DNA from: Parachlamydiales bacterium
GTDB taxonomy: Bacteria; Chlamydiota; Chlamydiia; Chlamydiales; Parachlamydiaceae
Reading direction: 5' to 3'
Length of the DNA stretch: 64,000 nt
NCBI GenBank assembly: GCA_020051075.1
Contig: JAGVJP010000120.1
Span: 1 to 64,000 of the forward strand
Shown: piece by piece, positions 1-7,889 of the stretch
Numbering within the stretch: the stretch's first letter is position 1
Layout of the letters: each line of letters opens with the position of its first letter
Program-made: the position numbers and the translations under genes
The notes under the pieces: model-generated
Database searches by the model: none
The model's input: the letters and a program-made list of their open reading frames with translations, nothing else
Told to the model about the DNA's origin: nothing

Positions 1-121
1 CCTATCTTGTTTTTCCCTCTGCGCCTCCCCGTCTCTCCGTTAAATTGTCCTCCTTTGCGTCTCCGTGCCTTTGCGTCTTTGCGTTTAATAGAAGCTAAGG
101 ACCATTTTGTACTCACAGGCG
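1..121. repeat. Intergenic repeat, family C copy 1
   Basis: Positions 52-85 match 54271-54304 with a single mismatch over 34 bases; the theme is alternating short words around TTTGCGTCT and TCCGTGCC. Positions 97-121 resemble 44993-45017 (shared words GCTAAGGACCAT and CACAG), so the element is composite. It contains no plausible gene and lies downstream of the lipoprotein gene. Confidence 0.7.
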
Positions 122-149
122 TCATATGGCGTGAATAGTGGCGAGTAAG

Positions 150-608
150 TTAGAATTCGATGAGTTCGGTCCAGAGAGGATGTCTCCAACAAGCGATCAC
201 CTCATCGTTGCTCTTGACCTCAGCGAGATAAGTTAAGATCCCTCCCGTTTTGAAATAGTCTTCGTTGACGAGTTCGTAAAGATAAGAGCCTCCCACGAAG
301 AGTTTGCAGTTCGTGTCGATTGGCATCGTCAACTCTTCCTTTTCATTGTTACGAAAACGTATTGCCAGATGCAGCGTTAGAGGGAGTCCGCTCACTTCAG
401 ACGCTCTGAATTTCCATTGTACCAAGAGACGCTGTCCGATTGTCGGATGATCTAGTTGCGGATCAGGTGTCAGGACATGGTAGCTTGCAAGGCTTTCTTT
501 GGTGATAAATTGCGTTTGAACTTCGAGGTGATGCATCATACAGCTGCTGAGCATGAGGAGATGGATGACACCAAGCAGAGGGATAAAGAAAGAGAAATAA
601 CGAGACAT
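150..608 (-). CDS. Putative lipoprotein of unknown function
   Basis: A 152-residue protein if it starts at the ATG at 608. I chose that start because it puts a clean lipoprotein signal at the N-terminus: a hydrophobic stretch at residues 5-20 followed by the lipobox LSSC with Cys23. The longer reading from 656 adds 16 residues that would spoil the signal. The mature part is mixed alpha/beta with no motif I recognise. It follows DAHP synthase on the same strand with a 51-base gap, so the two may be co-transcribed. The envelope location is inferred from the lipobox; the function is unknown. Confidence 0.75.
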   Translation of the reverse strand: MSRYFSFFIPLLGVIHLLMLSSCMMHHLEVQTQFITKESLASYHVLTPDPQLDHPTIGQRLLVQWKFRASEVSGLPLTLHLAIRFRNNEKEELTMPIDTNCKLFVGGSYLYELVNEDYFKTGGILTYLAEVKSNDEVIACWRHPLWTELIEF

Positions 609-659
609 ATTTACATTCACTCGATGAGAGTAGGGACTTTTTACAACGTTTTCCACAGA

Positions 660-1787
660 TTAAACAATGCCGCAGATGTCGATGGCTTCAGCAGCGGCAC
701 ATTGCTGCTGCTGTTGAAGGGTTACAGCCGCCCATTCGATCAGATGTGCAGTGGAATGCCAATCTAAGCAGCTATCTGTGATAGACACACCGTATTTGAG
801 CTGCGATACGTCAGTCGGGTGCATCTGTTTGCCGCTATGTAGGTGGCTCTCCAGCATGACGCCTCTGATCGCTGTATTTCCTTCTACGATCTGATTGATC
901 ACAGACTGAAAAACAGCTGGCTGTTTCTCAAATTTCTTTCCTGAATTCTGGTGAGAGCAGTCGATTAATAAACGAGCAGGGAGGCCGACGTGTTCTAAAC
1001 GGTTGATGAGGTGGGCGACTGATCCAGGATCATAATTCGGTCCAGATTCCCCTCCTCTTAGGACAACATGAGCATCATGATTGCCGGAAGTCTTCTTGAT
1101 GATCGGCTTGCCTTGAGGGCACAGTCCCATGTAGCGGTGTGGATGTGAGGCGGCTAAAGCCCCATTGACCGCAGCGGAGACATTGCCTGCGATCCCATTT
1201 TTAAATCCGATTGGCATTTCCAATGCTGAAGCAAGCTGTCGATGTGGCTGAGAAGAAGATGTTCTGGCACCAATCGATCCCCAGGTAATCAGGTCGTCAT
1301 AATAATAAGCAGAGATAGGATCTAGAAATTCTGTTGCGGTGGGGACTTCCATCGCCGCTAATTCGAGAAGGAGCTCTCGGGTCCACTCGATGCCTTGAGG
1401 GATGTTGTGCGAGCCATCGAGCAGAGGGTCGTAGAGAAATCCTTTCCATCCAGCAACAGAGCGCGATTTCTCAAAATAGGTGCGCATCACCAAAAAAAAC
1501 TGAGAAGAAACCGATGCGGCAAAGTCATGCAGGCGAGAGGCGTATTCTCTTGTTGAAATCTTGTCGTGGATAGAGCAGGGACCGACAATTAAAAGAAGAC
1601 GAGGATCGCTTCGGTTGAGGATGGCGCGAACGGTGTCTCGGCTTTTGTCGATAAATTGATGTTGCTTGAGGGATGGCCTTTGACGCGCTTTGTACTCTTC
1701 ATATGGGGGGAGATATTCCATAAGGTCCTGTGCTAAAAACTGAATTCTTTTGAACCGATGAACGGATACATTTTCTGATCGTAGCAT
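660..1787 (-). CDS. aroG: 3-deoxy-7-phosphoheptulonate synthase (class I DAHP synthase)
   Basis: Condenses phosphoenolpyruvate and erythrose 4-phosphate, the first step of the shikimate pathway. At 375 residues it has the length of the AroF/G/H type. Visible family motifs are VGPCSIHD (68-75), the MRTYFEKSRS substrate loop (101-110), TEFLDP (152-157), IGARTSSSQPHR (172-183), GFKNG (194-198) and the metal-site segment DCSHQNSGK (276-284). The isozyme (F, G or H) and its feedback amino acid cannot be decided from sequence alone, so the symbol is generic. The lipoprotein gene follows on the same strand. Confidence 0.93.
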   Translation of the reverse strand: MLRSENVSVHRFKRIQFLAQDLMEYLPPYEEYKARQRPSLKQHQFIDKSRDTVRAILNRSDPRLLLIVGPCSIHDKISTREYASRLHDFAASVSSQFFLVMRTYFEKSRSVAGWKGFLYDPLLDGSHNIPQGIEWTRELLLELAAMEVPTATEFLDPISAYYYDDLITWGSIGARTSSSQPHRQLASALEMPIGFKNGIAGNVSAAVNGALAASHPHRYMGLCPQGKPIIKKTSGNHDAHVVLRGGESGPNYDPGSVAHLINRLEHVGLPARLLIDCSHQNSGKKFEKQPAVFQSVINQIVEGNTAIRGVMLESHLHSGKQMHPTDVSQLKYGVSITDSCLDWHSTAHLIEWAAVTLQQQQQCAAAEAIDICGIV

Positions 1788-2351
1788 ACCGTCATATTTA
1801 GGGAAATGTCTAATCAGAATGCCAAGTTGGCTTCTCTATCTTTTTTGTTTTTAATAGGTAATGTTAGTTATGTAAAATTTATTTTAATAAAAGAATCATG
1901 TGCATATACTGAAACTTCGATTGTACATTTTGCTCACAGAATATTTTTTTGTTCTAGAGTTCATATCAATACACTTAGCCAATCCATTGATCAAATGTTG
2001 TATCGATAAAGAGGTTCAGAGGAGTCCCTGAGAGAAAACCAGAGATTCCTTTACATGATCATCGTCGTTTGGGGGATGGATTTGTTACGTCTTTATGGGC
2101 TTATACGGGATATAAAGTGTTAGTCGAGATGACAGTTGAATCAGAAAAAGAAAGCAACAATAGTGAATGGAACACTGGAGCAAGTCTTGGAGTTGGGAGT
2201 TGGCAATTAGGCGCTTCTTTTGATCGATTGACAAGTAAGTTACACTCTAGAGTGGTTTCTAACATTACCCTTCATCGTGATTCTTTCGGAAATTCTTCTG
2301 TCGATCACATTACTATGCAATTGAGAACGTTAGAAGAAGTTGATTTTCAGC
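1788..2351. other. Stretch without an intact gene; one coding-like fragment
   Basis: No convincing start or ribosome site is present. Reading on the plus strand from about 1993 to 2371 gives roughly 125 residues of coding-like sequence without a proper ATG (the first usable start is TTG at 2069). It includes GVGSWQLGASFD and similar words. It matches nothing I know and is probably a gene remnant running into the DUF2293-like fragment that follows. Confidence 0.3.
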
Positions 2352-2576
2352 AAAACGGTATATTTGTCTAGAACTAGAGGTGGAAGGAAAGAGTTGCGAT
2401 TCAGCAAGAGTGGTCATCCACAAATTGAGAGTGCGTATCGAACCCATTACGTTTCTCCAACGTTGAGAGAACAGAACAAAATAGCAAATCTAGAAGAGCT
2501 TGTAGAACCCAAAGGTGCGACTGATATGATGGATGACTTAGGGGTAAAAAGGGCTTTAAAGATAGGGTTGGAATAG
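2352..2576 (+). pseudogene. Fragment of a DUF2293-type protein (copy 1)
   Basis: About 75 residues containing ELRFSKSGHPQIESAYRTHY and VSPTL. This aligns with residues of the next gene around ALQFTKDGGADVERFFRMHY and FSPSL, so the two are tandem paralogues. From memory, the same block occurs in the middle of DUF2293-type proteins. Both the N-terminal part and the zinc-finger part are missing here. It reads in a different frame from the preceding coding-like stretch and has no start of its own. Confidence 0.6.
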
Positions 2577-2596
2577 TTATTATTGTTGGAGGTTTT

Positions 2597-3334
2597 ATGA
2601 AAAATCAAAATCAAAATCAAAGAGCGTGCGATTCAGGCTGCTGAAGTGGTACTAAATTACCAAGGTTATGTCTGCCCCATCGATGTTCTTGTGGGGATGA
2701 GGCTATTGGATCCAGCTCATGTGCAAGAATGGAAGCAAGGAAAAATTCCTTACTTGAAAGAAGGAATTTACTGTCATCCTGATAAATTCATTTTTGCGAT
2801 GCAGTGTTTCCAAGAATGGTTGAGCGAAAAAAGGCTTGAACCGAAGGAAATCATTTATTATGGAAAGACGAAGGATCAAAGAGCCCTGCAATTTACTAAG
2901 GATGGGGGTGCTGATGTTGAGCGTTTTTTCCGGATGCATTATTTTTCTCCCTCACTGACAGAAAAGGAGAAAGAGAATCTCACTGATAAGCTTGAGGAGT
3001 CTCCGGAACTCGTGGTGTTCTTGGTTGTGAAAGACACTCAATGCTCACAATGTCAAATAGAGTTGTCTAGGGGAAGTTTCTTATTTATGGAAGGACAAAC
3101 CCCCTTGTGCTTAGGCTGTGCTGGATTAGATCAGCTCGTTTTTCTTCCCAGTGGCGATCCTTTCCCCACCCGTCGTGCTAAGAAAAATAGTGTCAAATCA
3201 GCCGTTGTTCTCAAGTTCAACCGCAATCGAGGGCGTTATGAGCGGCAAGGGCTCCTTGTCGAAGAAGAGGCTTTCAACAAGCTGAAGTTGAGGCAGATAA
3301 TAAGAAATCTCGAAAGAAGGTATTGAAAGAATAA
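2597..3334 (+). pseudogene. DUF2293-type zinc-ribbon protein, frameshifted (copy 2)
   Basis: A good ribosome site (GGAGG at 2589-2593) leads to the ATG at 2597, but the frame stops after about 15 codons. Removing one A from the A5 run at 2600-2604 joins this ATG to the long frame (KIKIKERAIQAAE and onward, open to 3326). Near the other end the frame is lost again: adding one base around 3278-3281 restores KAEVEADNKKSRKK up to a stop at 3332. The middle part carries a zinc-ribbon CxxC pair (CSQC...CLGC), then the segments FLPSGD, TRRAKK and RYERQGLLV typical of the family. The function of the family is unknown. Two independent shifts argue for a decayed gene. Confidence 0.7.
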
Positions 3335-3420
3335 AGATGAGATCTAAAACATTTTGCTGAACGGATAGGCATCAAAGAAAGTTGATAATAACGATGACCT
3401 CTCTAAATTTTGGAGACTCC

Positions 3421-3531
3421 AAGCGACGTCGTCTCTCATTTCAAAAAAGTAACGCTGCTAGAGCCATTTCTTACCATCCCTCTTATCCTTCCCATCCTGT
3501 CAATTTTTACAGGATAGGAAAGATAAGGCAG
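3421..3531. repeat. Interspersed repeat, family E copy 1
   Basis: A 111-base element matching 36926-37036 without gaps and with five mismatches by eye (about 95% identity). It contains a small hairpin whose arms are the words CCATCCTGTCAAT and its near complement TTTACAGGAT. It sits just upstream of the AbiE module; the second copy sits just upstream of the MazEF module. The rest of 3335-3590 holds no gene that I can support. Confidence 0.85.
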
Positions 3532-3591
3532 GATAGGTTGTTATTCAGGGGTTAATGGCTTGACGAAGTTATGAAAAAAGCCAAATAATGT

Positions 3592-3677
3592 AAGAAACTT
3601 ACGAAAAATCATAAGTTTCTTGCAGAAAATAAAGAGAATAGCTAAAATTATGTTAGATACTTACGGAAATCGTAAGT
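3592..3677 (+). promoter_or_regulatory. Twin palindromic operators upstream of the AbiE pair
   Basis: Two related inverted repeats precede the AbiEi gene. Site 1 has perfect 10-base arms (AAGAAACTTA at 3592-3601 and its complement at 3612-3621) around a 10-base spacer. Site 2 has 7-base arms (ACTTACG at 3659-3665 and CGTAAGT at 3671-3677) around 5 bases. Both share the ACTTACG/AAGT core and their centres are about 61 bases apart. Known AbiEi antitoxins repress their own operon by binding inverted repeats with a winged-helix domain. Assigning these sites to this AbiEi is inference. Confidence 0.7.
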
Positions 3678-3694
3678 TTTAAACATATTTATGC

Positions 3695-4354
3695 TTGGTG
3701 AAGATGGACCCAAATTTTGAAAAATTGCTTCAGGATTGGCCGCTATGTGTGATTAGAGACATAGATATTGCTACGGTAATATCTGACAACGCTCCAAGGC
3801 GTTATGCAGCGGTTAATCGAGCCTTAAAGAAGGGTATCTTAGTCCGATTGCGGCGTGGTGTTTATTTAACTGGTAAACGATTCAGAAAAGTTTCACCAAG
3901 TAATTTCCAGATCGCACACACCATTTATGGTCCAAGCTACATTAGTTTTGAGTCAGCACTTTACTACCATCAGTGGATTCCAGAGGCTGTCTATACAACG
4001 ACATGTGCTACAGCAAAGCGATCGAGGGAGTTTGAAACACCGTTAGGTCTCTTTCGGTATACTCATGTTCCAAATCATCTCTGTTATTTAGGCATCCAAA
4101 GAGTGGGAAACAATGATGACGGGTTTTTTATGGCAGATCCTTGGAAGGCGCTTGCGGATCACTATTATGCTTACAACAGGAATTGGAATCGACCGGAAGA
4201 TCTTTATTCAGATATGCGAATTGAGATGGAAGATATGTTAGGGGGGGATTTGACAACACTCCAGCTTCTCGCTAAACACTATCAAAGCGATCGAGTTCGG
4301 AAATTTTTGACTAAGATACTGAGGAGCCTCACCGATGGAAATAAGAATTATTGA
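3695..4354 (+). CDS. Type IV antitoxin, AbiEi-like repressor
   Basis: A 219-residue AbiEi-type antitoxin. The N-terminal 60 residues form a winged-helix-like segment ending in RLRRGVYL (51-58), typical of the family. The rest (for example ISFESALYYH and KALADHYY) fits the C-terminal antitoxin domain. Known members both counteract AbiEii and repress the operon. The start is uncertain: TTG at 3695, GTG at 3698 and ATG at 3704 are in frame, and none has a strong ribosome site. The last 20 bases overlap the toxin gene, so translation is probably coupled. Confidence 0.85.
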   Translation: MVKMDPNFEKLLQDWPLCVIRDIDIATVISDNAPRRYAAVNRALKKGILVRLRRGVYLTGKRFRKVSPSNFQIAHTIYGPSYISFESALYYHQWIPEAVYTTTCATAKRSREFETPLGLFRYTHVPNHLCYLGIQRVGNNDDGFFMADPWKALADHYYAYNRNWNRPEDLYSDMRIEMEDMLGGDLTTLQLLAKHYQSDRVRKFLTKILRSLTDGNKNY

Positions 4355-5189
4355 AGAACGAATTAAGGAATATAAACCCAGTGGAAAAGAAGAAGAATTG
4401 AATGCTTTCAAAGAGATTACTCAAGAAATCATCTTATCAGCTTTGAGCCGTGCGGAATTTTTTAAGTACGCTGCTTTTCAGGGTGGTACCTGTCTTAGGA
4501 TTGTGCATGGTTTAAATCGATTTTCAGAAGATATGGATTTTGTGCTATTTCAACCTAATCCCGACTTTGAATGGAACCGTTTTTTTCATGAAATTGGCTT
4601 AGAATTCAGCGGCTATGGCCTCCGGCTAGAAGTCAAGGACCGATCAAAAGCCGAAGACATCATCAAAAAGGCGTTTCTTAAAGAAGACTCATTCGGTCAG
4701 GTATTAAAATTAATTTATGAAAGAACGCGTTCAGACGTTCAAGTGGTGAATATTAAGCTAGAAGTAGATACTCATCCTACCATGGGTTCGGATTTCGAAA
4801 CGAAAGTGATAAGATTTCCTGAACCTTTTTCAATTGTCGTGCAGAATCTCCCCAGTCTATTCGCGGGAAAAATCCATGCCCTTTTATGCCGTGAATACAT
4901 CAAAGGAAGAGATTGGTTTGATTTCGTTTGGTATATGACGCGAAATACTGAGATTAATTTATTGAACCTGCAAAATGCCCTCATTCAACAAGGACCCTGG
5001 AAGGGAATTATGTTGAATATTGATTATAATTGGGTGAGTGAAAAACTCAGAGAAAAAATTGAAACCATCAATTGGGACATTGCCAAAAAAGATGTGCAAC
5101 CGTTTCTACGGGAAAGGCAACAGCGCACGCTCGATTTGTGGAACAAAGAATTTTTTCTTGAGCTTACCAACTCTCTTCCGAGAGATTGA
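4335..5189 (+). CDS. AbiEii/AbiGii nucleotidyltransferase-type toxin
   Basis: A 284-residue nucleotidyltransferase-like toxin. The catalytic pattern of this fold is visible: GGT (50-52) followed by SEDMDF (64-69) with Asp66 and Asp68, and a third acidic segment KLEVD (141-145). The later block KIHALL and GRDWFDFVWY (191-200) is also typical of AbiEii proteins. Family members stop growth by modifying nucleic acid, probably tRNA, when not neutralised. All key residues are present, so the gene looks intact. It is cotranscribed with AbiEi (20-base overlap). The module lies between a family E repeat and a methyltransferase, a likely acquired segment. Confidence 0.88.
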   Translation: MEIRIIEERIKEYKPSGKEEELNAFKEITQEIILSALSRAEFFKYAAFQGGTCLRIVHGLNRFSEDMDFVLFQPNPDFEWNRFFHEIGLEFSGYGLRLEVKDRSKAEDIIKKAFLKEDSFGQVLKLIYERTRSDVQVVNIKLEVDTHPTMGSDFETKVIRFPEPFSIVVQNLPSLFAGKIHALLCREYIKGRDWFDFVWYMTRNTEINLLNLQNALIQQGPWKGIMLNIDYNWVSEKLREKIETINWDIAKKDVQPFLRERQQRTLDLWNKEFFLELTNSLPRD

Positions 5190-5232
5190 TTGTTGAAAGA
5201 AACCCCTCATAAAAGTATGTACAGAAACGTAA

Positions 5233-6222
5233 ATGATGAACGAACTAACGCTAGCCCTTTCTCAGATTGCTGATGGGGAGGACAAAAGCTCTCCTCTAAA
5301 AAATCGGATTCGGAAAAATTACCGCCATATTCGCAAATGGGCGAAGCGCTCTGCAACAGATTGCTTCCGCATTTATGACCGTGAAATCAGGGAATACCCT
5401 CTTGCGATAGACTTCTATGCTGGACGTTTCTGTGTGCACTATTTTTTTCGTTCGAGCGATACTGAATACCTTCCGGAGAACATTATAGAAGAGGTGACAG
5501 AGGCGTTATGCTCCCTTTTCGGGACTGTGTCCGAAGCCATCTATTGGCGCGCTCGGATGAAAACTAAGCAAACACGGCAATATGAAAAAATCGATGAGTC
5601 GAAAGAGTTTTTTACCGTTCTTGAGTATGGGGTGAAATTTAAAGTCAATTTAGTCGACTATCTTGACACGGGACTTTTCCTCGATCATCGGGAAACGCGC
5701 AAAATCGTAGCATCGGTGTCCAAGGGGAAGCGTCTGTTGAATCTCTTTGCCTATACCTGTTCGTTTAGTGTCCATGCCGCCGTTGCTGGTGCACTCTTCA
5801 CCAAGAGTGTGGACATGTCAAACACTTACACAGCTTGGGGGAAAGATAATTTCATTCTCAACGGGATTTCTCTGAAAAATCATGAGGTGGTTCGCGCCGA
5901 TTGTCTGAAATTCTTGGATGAAGAAATTCACTCTGGAATCAAATACGATATTGTTGTGATCGACCCTCCCACCATTTCACGATCAAAAAAGATGGACCAA
6001 CTCTTTGATGTCCAGGTGGATTATGTTGCTCTCATCGCAAAGGGGCTGAAACTTCTCGATGCTGAGGGGGTGATCTTTTTCAGTACCAATTCGCGCCGCT
6101 TTATTTTTGACCATAGCCTTTTCAAAGAGTGTTCCATCGAAGAGATATCGGATAAGACAATCCCTCTAGATTTTCATGATCCAAAGATACACCGCTGCTG
6201 GAAGATAACTAAAATAACATAA
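5233..6222 (+). CDS. RlmK-like SAM-dependent 23S rRNA methyltransferase
   Basis: A 329-residue Rossmann methyltransferase resembling the C-terminal (RlmK) half of E. coli RlmKL, which makes m7G2069 in 23S rRNA. Motifs: CFRIYDRE (44-51), TGLFLDHR (146-153), SAM-binding LNLFAYTCSFS (169-179), the acidic VDMS ribose contact (193-196) and the catalytic-site DPPTISRSKKM (244-254). No THUMP/RlmL half is attached, so it is a stand-alone enzyme. RlmI-type proteins are the nearest alternative, but no PUA domain is seen. It starts 43 bases after the toxin gene; a weak ribosome site precedes the ATG pair. Confidence 0.85.
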   Translation: MMNELTLALSQIADGEDKSSPLKNRIRKNYRHIRKWAKRSATDCFRIYDREIREYPLAIDFYAGRFCVHYFFRSSDTEYLPENIIEEVTEALCSLFGTVSEAIYWRARMKTKQTRQYEKIDESKEFFTVLEYGVKFKVNLVDYLDTGLFLDHRETRKIVASVSKGKRLLNLFAYTCSFSVHAAVAGALFTKSVDMSNTYTAWGKDNFILNGISLKNHEVVRADCLKFLDEEIHSGIKYDIVVIDPPTISRSKKMDQLFDVQVDYVALIAKGLKLLDAEGVIFFSTNSRRFIFDHSLFKECSIEEISDKTIPLDFHDPKIHRCWKITKIT

Positions 6223-6420
6223 TCTATTCTTCTGTTATACCCTCTTGAGGCCCCTTGTCCCTTGCTTTTAGGTTCCTTCTTATCAAGCCTGATCTGTATG
6301 AGTTTGAAACCTATTTTATAATAATGACTATATTGTTCTACCATTTAGATTATATTTATTTCTTGAACTCTATATCCAAATGATGATATAATACTTTTTT
6401 CTCTTAATCATGAGTAGGAT

Positions 6421-7857
6421 ATGGAACAATTTGACTTTGTATTAAATCAAATCAAAGATTGGATTTGGAGCGCTCCACTGTTATTCCTTCTGTTAGGGAC
6501 AGGAGTCTACTTGACTTTCTTGCTCAAGGGCGTCCAATTTCGTTATCTCGGCTACGCTCTCAAACAGGTGGTTGCCCGTCAGCGTGAAGATTCAAAAGGA
6601 GATATCAGCCATTTTGAGGCATTGATGACCTCTCTAGCCGGTGCGATAGGAACCGGAACAATTGTTGGGGTTGCTACAGGAATCACAGTTGGGGGATTAG
6701 GAGCAATTTTCTGGATGTGGGTCACCGCCCTTCTCAGTATGGCGACAAAATATGCTGAATCGCTGCTTGCTGTCAAGTATCGGGAGCAGGATAAGAAAGG
6801 GGAGATGGCTGGCGGTCCCATGCAGTATATTTCTAAGGGATTGGGCTGGAAGTGGATGGCCTCGTTATTTGCTGTTCTAGGCGTGATCGGTGCATTAACA
6901 ACAGGAAACTTAGTTCAAGCGAATTCGATTGCTGATGGAATTAATCACGTCTGGAAGGTCGACCCCCTTATCACGGGGACGATTCTATTTTTCTTGATTG
7001 CAGCCGTTGTTTTAGGCGGGGTAAAGACCATTGGCCAGGTGGCAGGGGTCTTGGTTCCAATGATGGCGCTCCTTTACATTGGAGCTGCTTGTTACATTAT
7101 TGCGGTTAATTTTTCCTATATCCCAGACGCTTTTATGTTGATTTTTCATAGCGCGTGGAATGGTCAGGCAGCAACGGGTGGATTTCTAGGTTCCACGATG
7201 GTGATGGCGATTCAGATGGGGGTGGCGCGGAGTGTTTTCTCTAACGAAGCTGGTCTCGGCATTTCATCGATAGCAGCAGCAGCAGCTCGGACGGATAGTC
7301 CTGCACGGCAAGGATTGATCACGATGACTGGCGCATTGATCTCTACGTTGATTATCTGTACGATGACAGGTTTGGTGTTAGCTGTGACAAGGGTTATGGG
7401 TGCGACAACAGAAGCTGGTGTTCCATTAAGCGGTGCTTCAATGGCGATTACAGCTTTTAATTCCCATATTTATGGCGGCGAATACATTGTCATCATTGGA
7501 TTAGTTCTTTTTGCTTACACAACGATTTTGGCATGGTGTTACTATGGAGAAAAATGTTGTGAATATCTATTTGGCTCTCGATTCATTATTGCCTATCGGT
7601 TGCTTTTTGCCTTGGTTGTCATTCCTGGAGCTGCACTGCAGATGCACACCGCTTGGCATTTTGCTGATATCAGCAATGGATTGATGGTGATTCCGAATCT
7701 TATCGCTTTGATTGCTTTGTCCCGGGTTTTAGTCAAAGAGACACAGACATTTCTCGAAGACACTGAAAATCAAAAGAATGCACAAGTCATTGTGGAAAAC
7801 AGCGGAACTGATGACGTTAGTTCTGTCAAACCGCTCCCAATAGGCACCGACGTTTAA
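6421..7857 (+). CDS. Sodium/alanine (glycine) symporter, AGCS family
   Basis: A 478-residue inner-membrane transporter with about 10-11 hydrophobic segments. Family signatures include the glycine-rich SLAGAIGTGTIVG segment (71-83), GGPMQYI (131-137) and SNEAGLGISS in the second half. It is expected to import alanine or glycine with sodium, a sensible activity for an intracellular bacterium that scavenges amino acids. The length is typical of the family. The hydrophilic C-terminal tail of about 45 residues is unremarkable. It stands alone, with about 200 AT-rich bases in front, and a large repeat protein follows after 32 bases. Confidence 0.93.
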   Translation: MEQFDFVLNQIKDWIWSAPLLFLLLGTGVYLTFLLKGVQFRYLGYALKQVVARQREDSKGDISHFEALMTSLAGAIGTGTIVGVATGITVGGLGAIFWMWVTALLSMATKYAESLLAVKYREQDKKGEMAGGPMQYISKGLGWKWMASLFAVLGVIGALTTGNLVQANSIADGINHVWKVDPLITGTILFFLIAAVVLGGVKTIGQVAGVLVPMMALLYIGAACYIIAVNFSYIPDAFMLIFHSAWNGQAATGGFLGSTMVMAIQMGVARSVFSNEAGLGISSIAAAAARTDSPARQGLITMTGALISTLIICTMTGLVLAVTRVMGATTEAGVPLSGASMAITAFNSHIYGGEYIVIIGLVLFAYTTILAWCYYGEKCCEYLFGSRFIIAYRLLFALVVIPGAALQMHTAWHFADISNGLMVIPNLIALIALSRVLVKETQTFLEDTENQKNAQVIVENSGTDDVSSVKPLPIGTDV

Positions 7858-7889
7858 CACCTCAAAGGGATGGAGCCCTTATCAATGCT

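Noticed and set aside
1806-2009. Plus-strand frame of 67 codons
   Set aside because: No ribosome site, AT-rich composition typical of non-coding DNA, and no family resemblance.
4335-5189. Suspected frameshift in the AbiEii toxin
   Set aside because: The frame is continuous with all nucleotidyltransferase motifs present.
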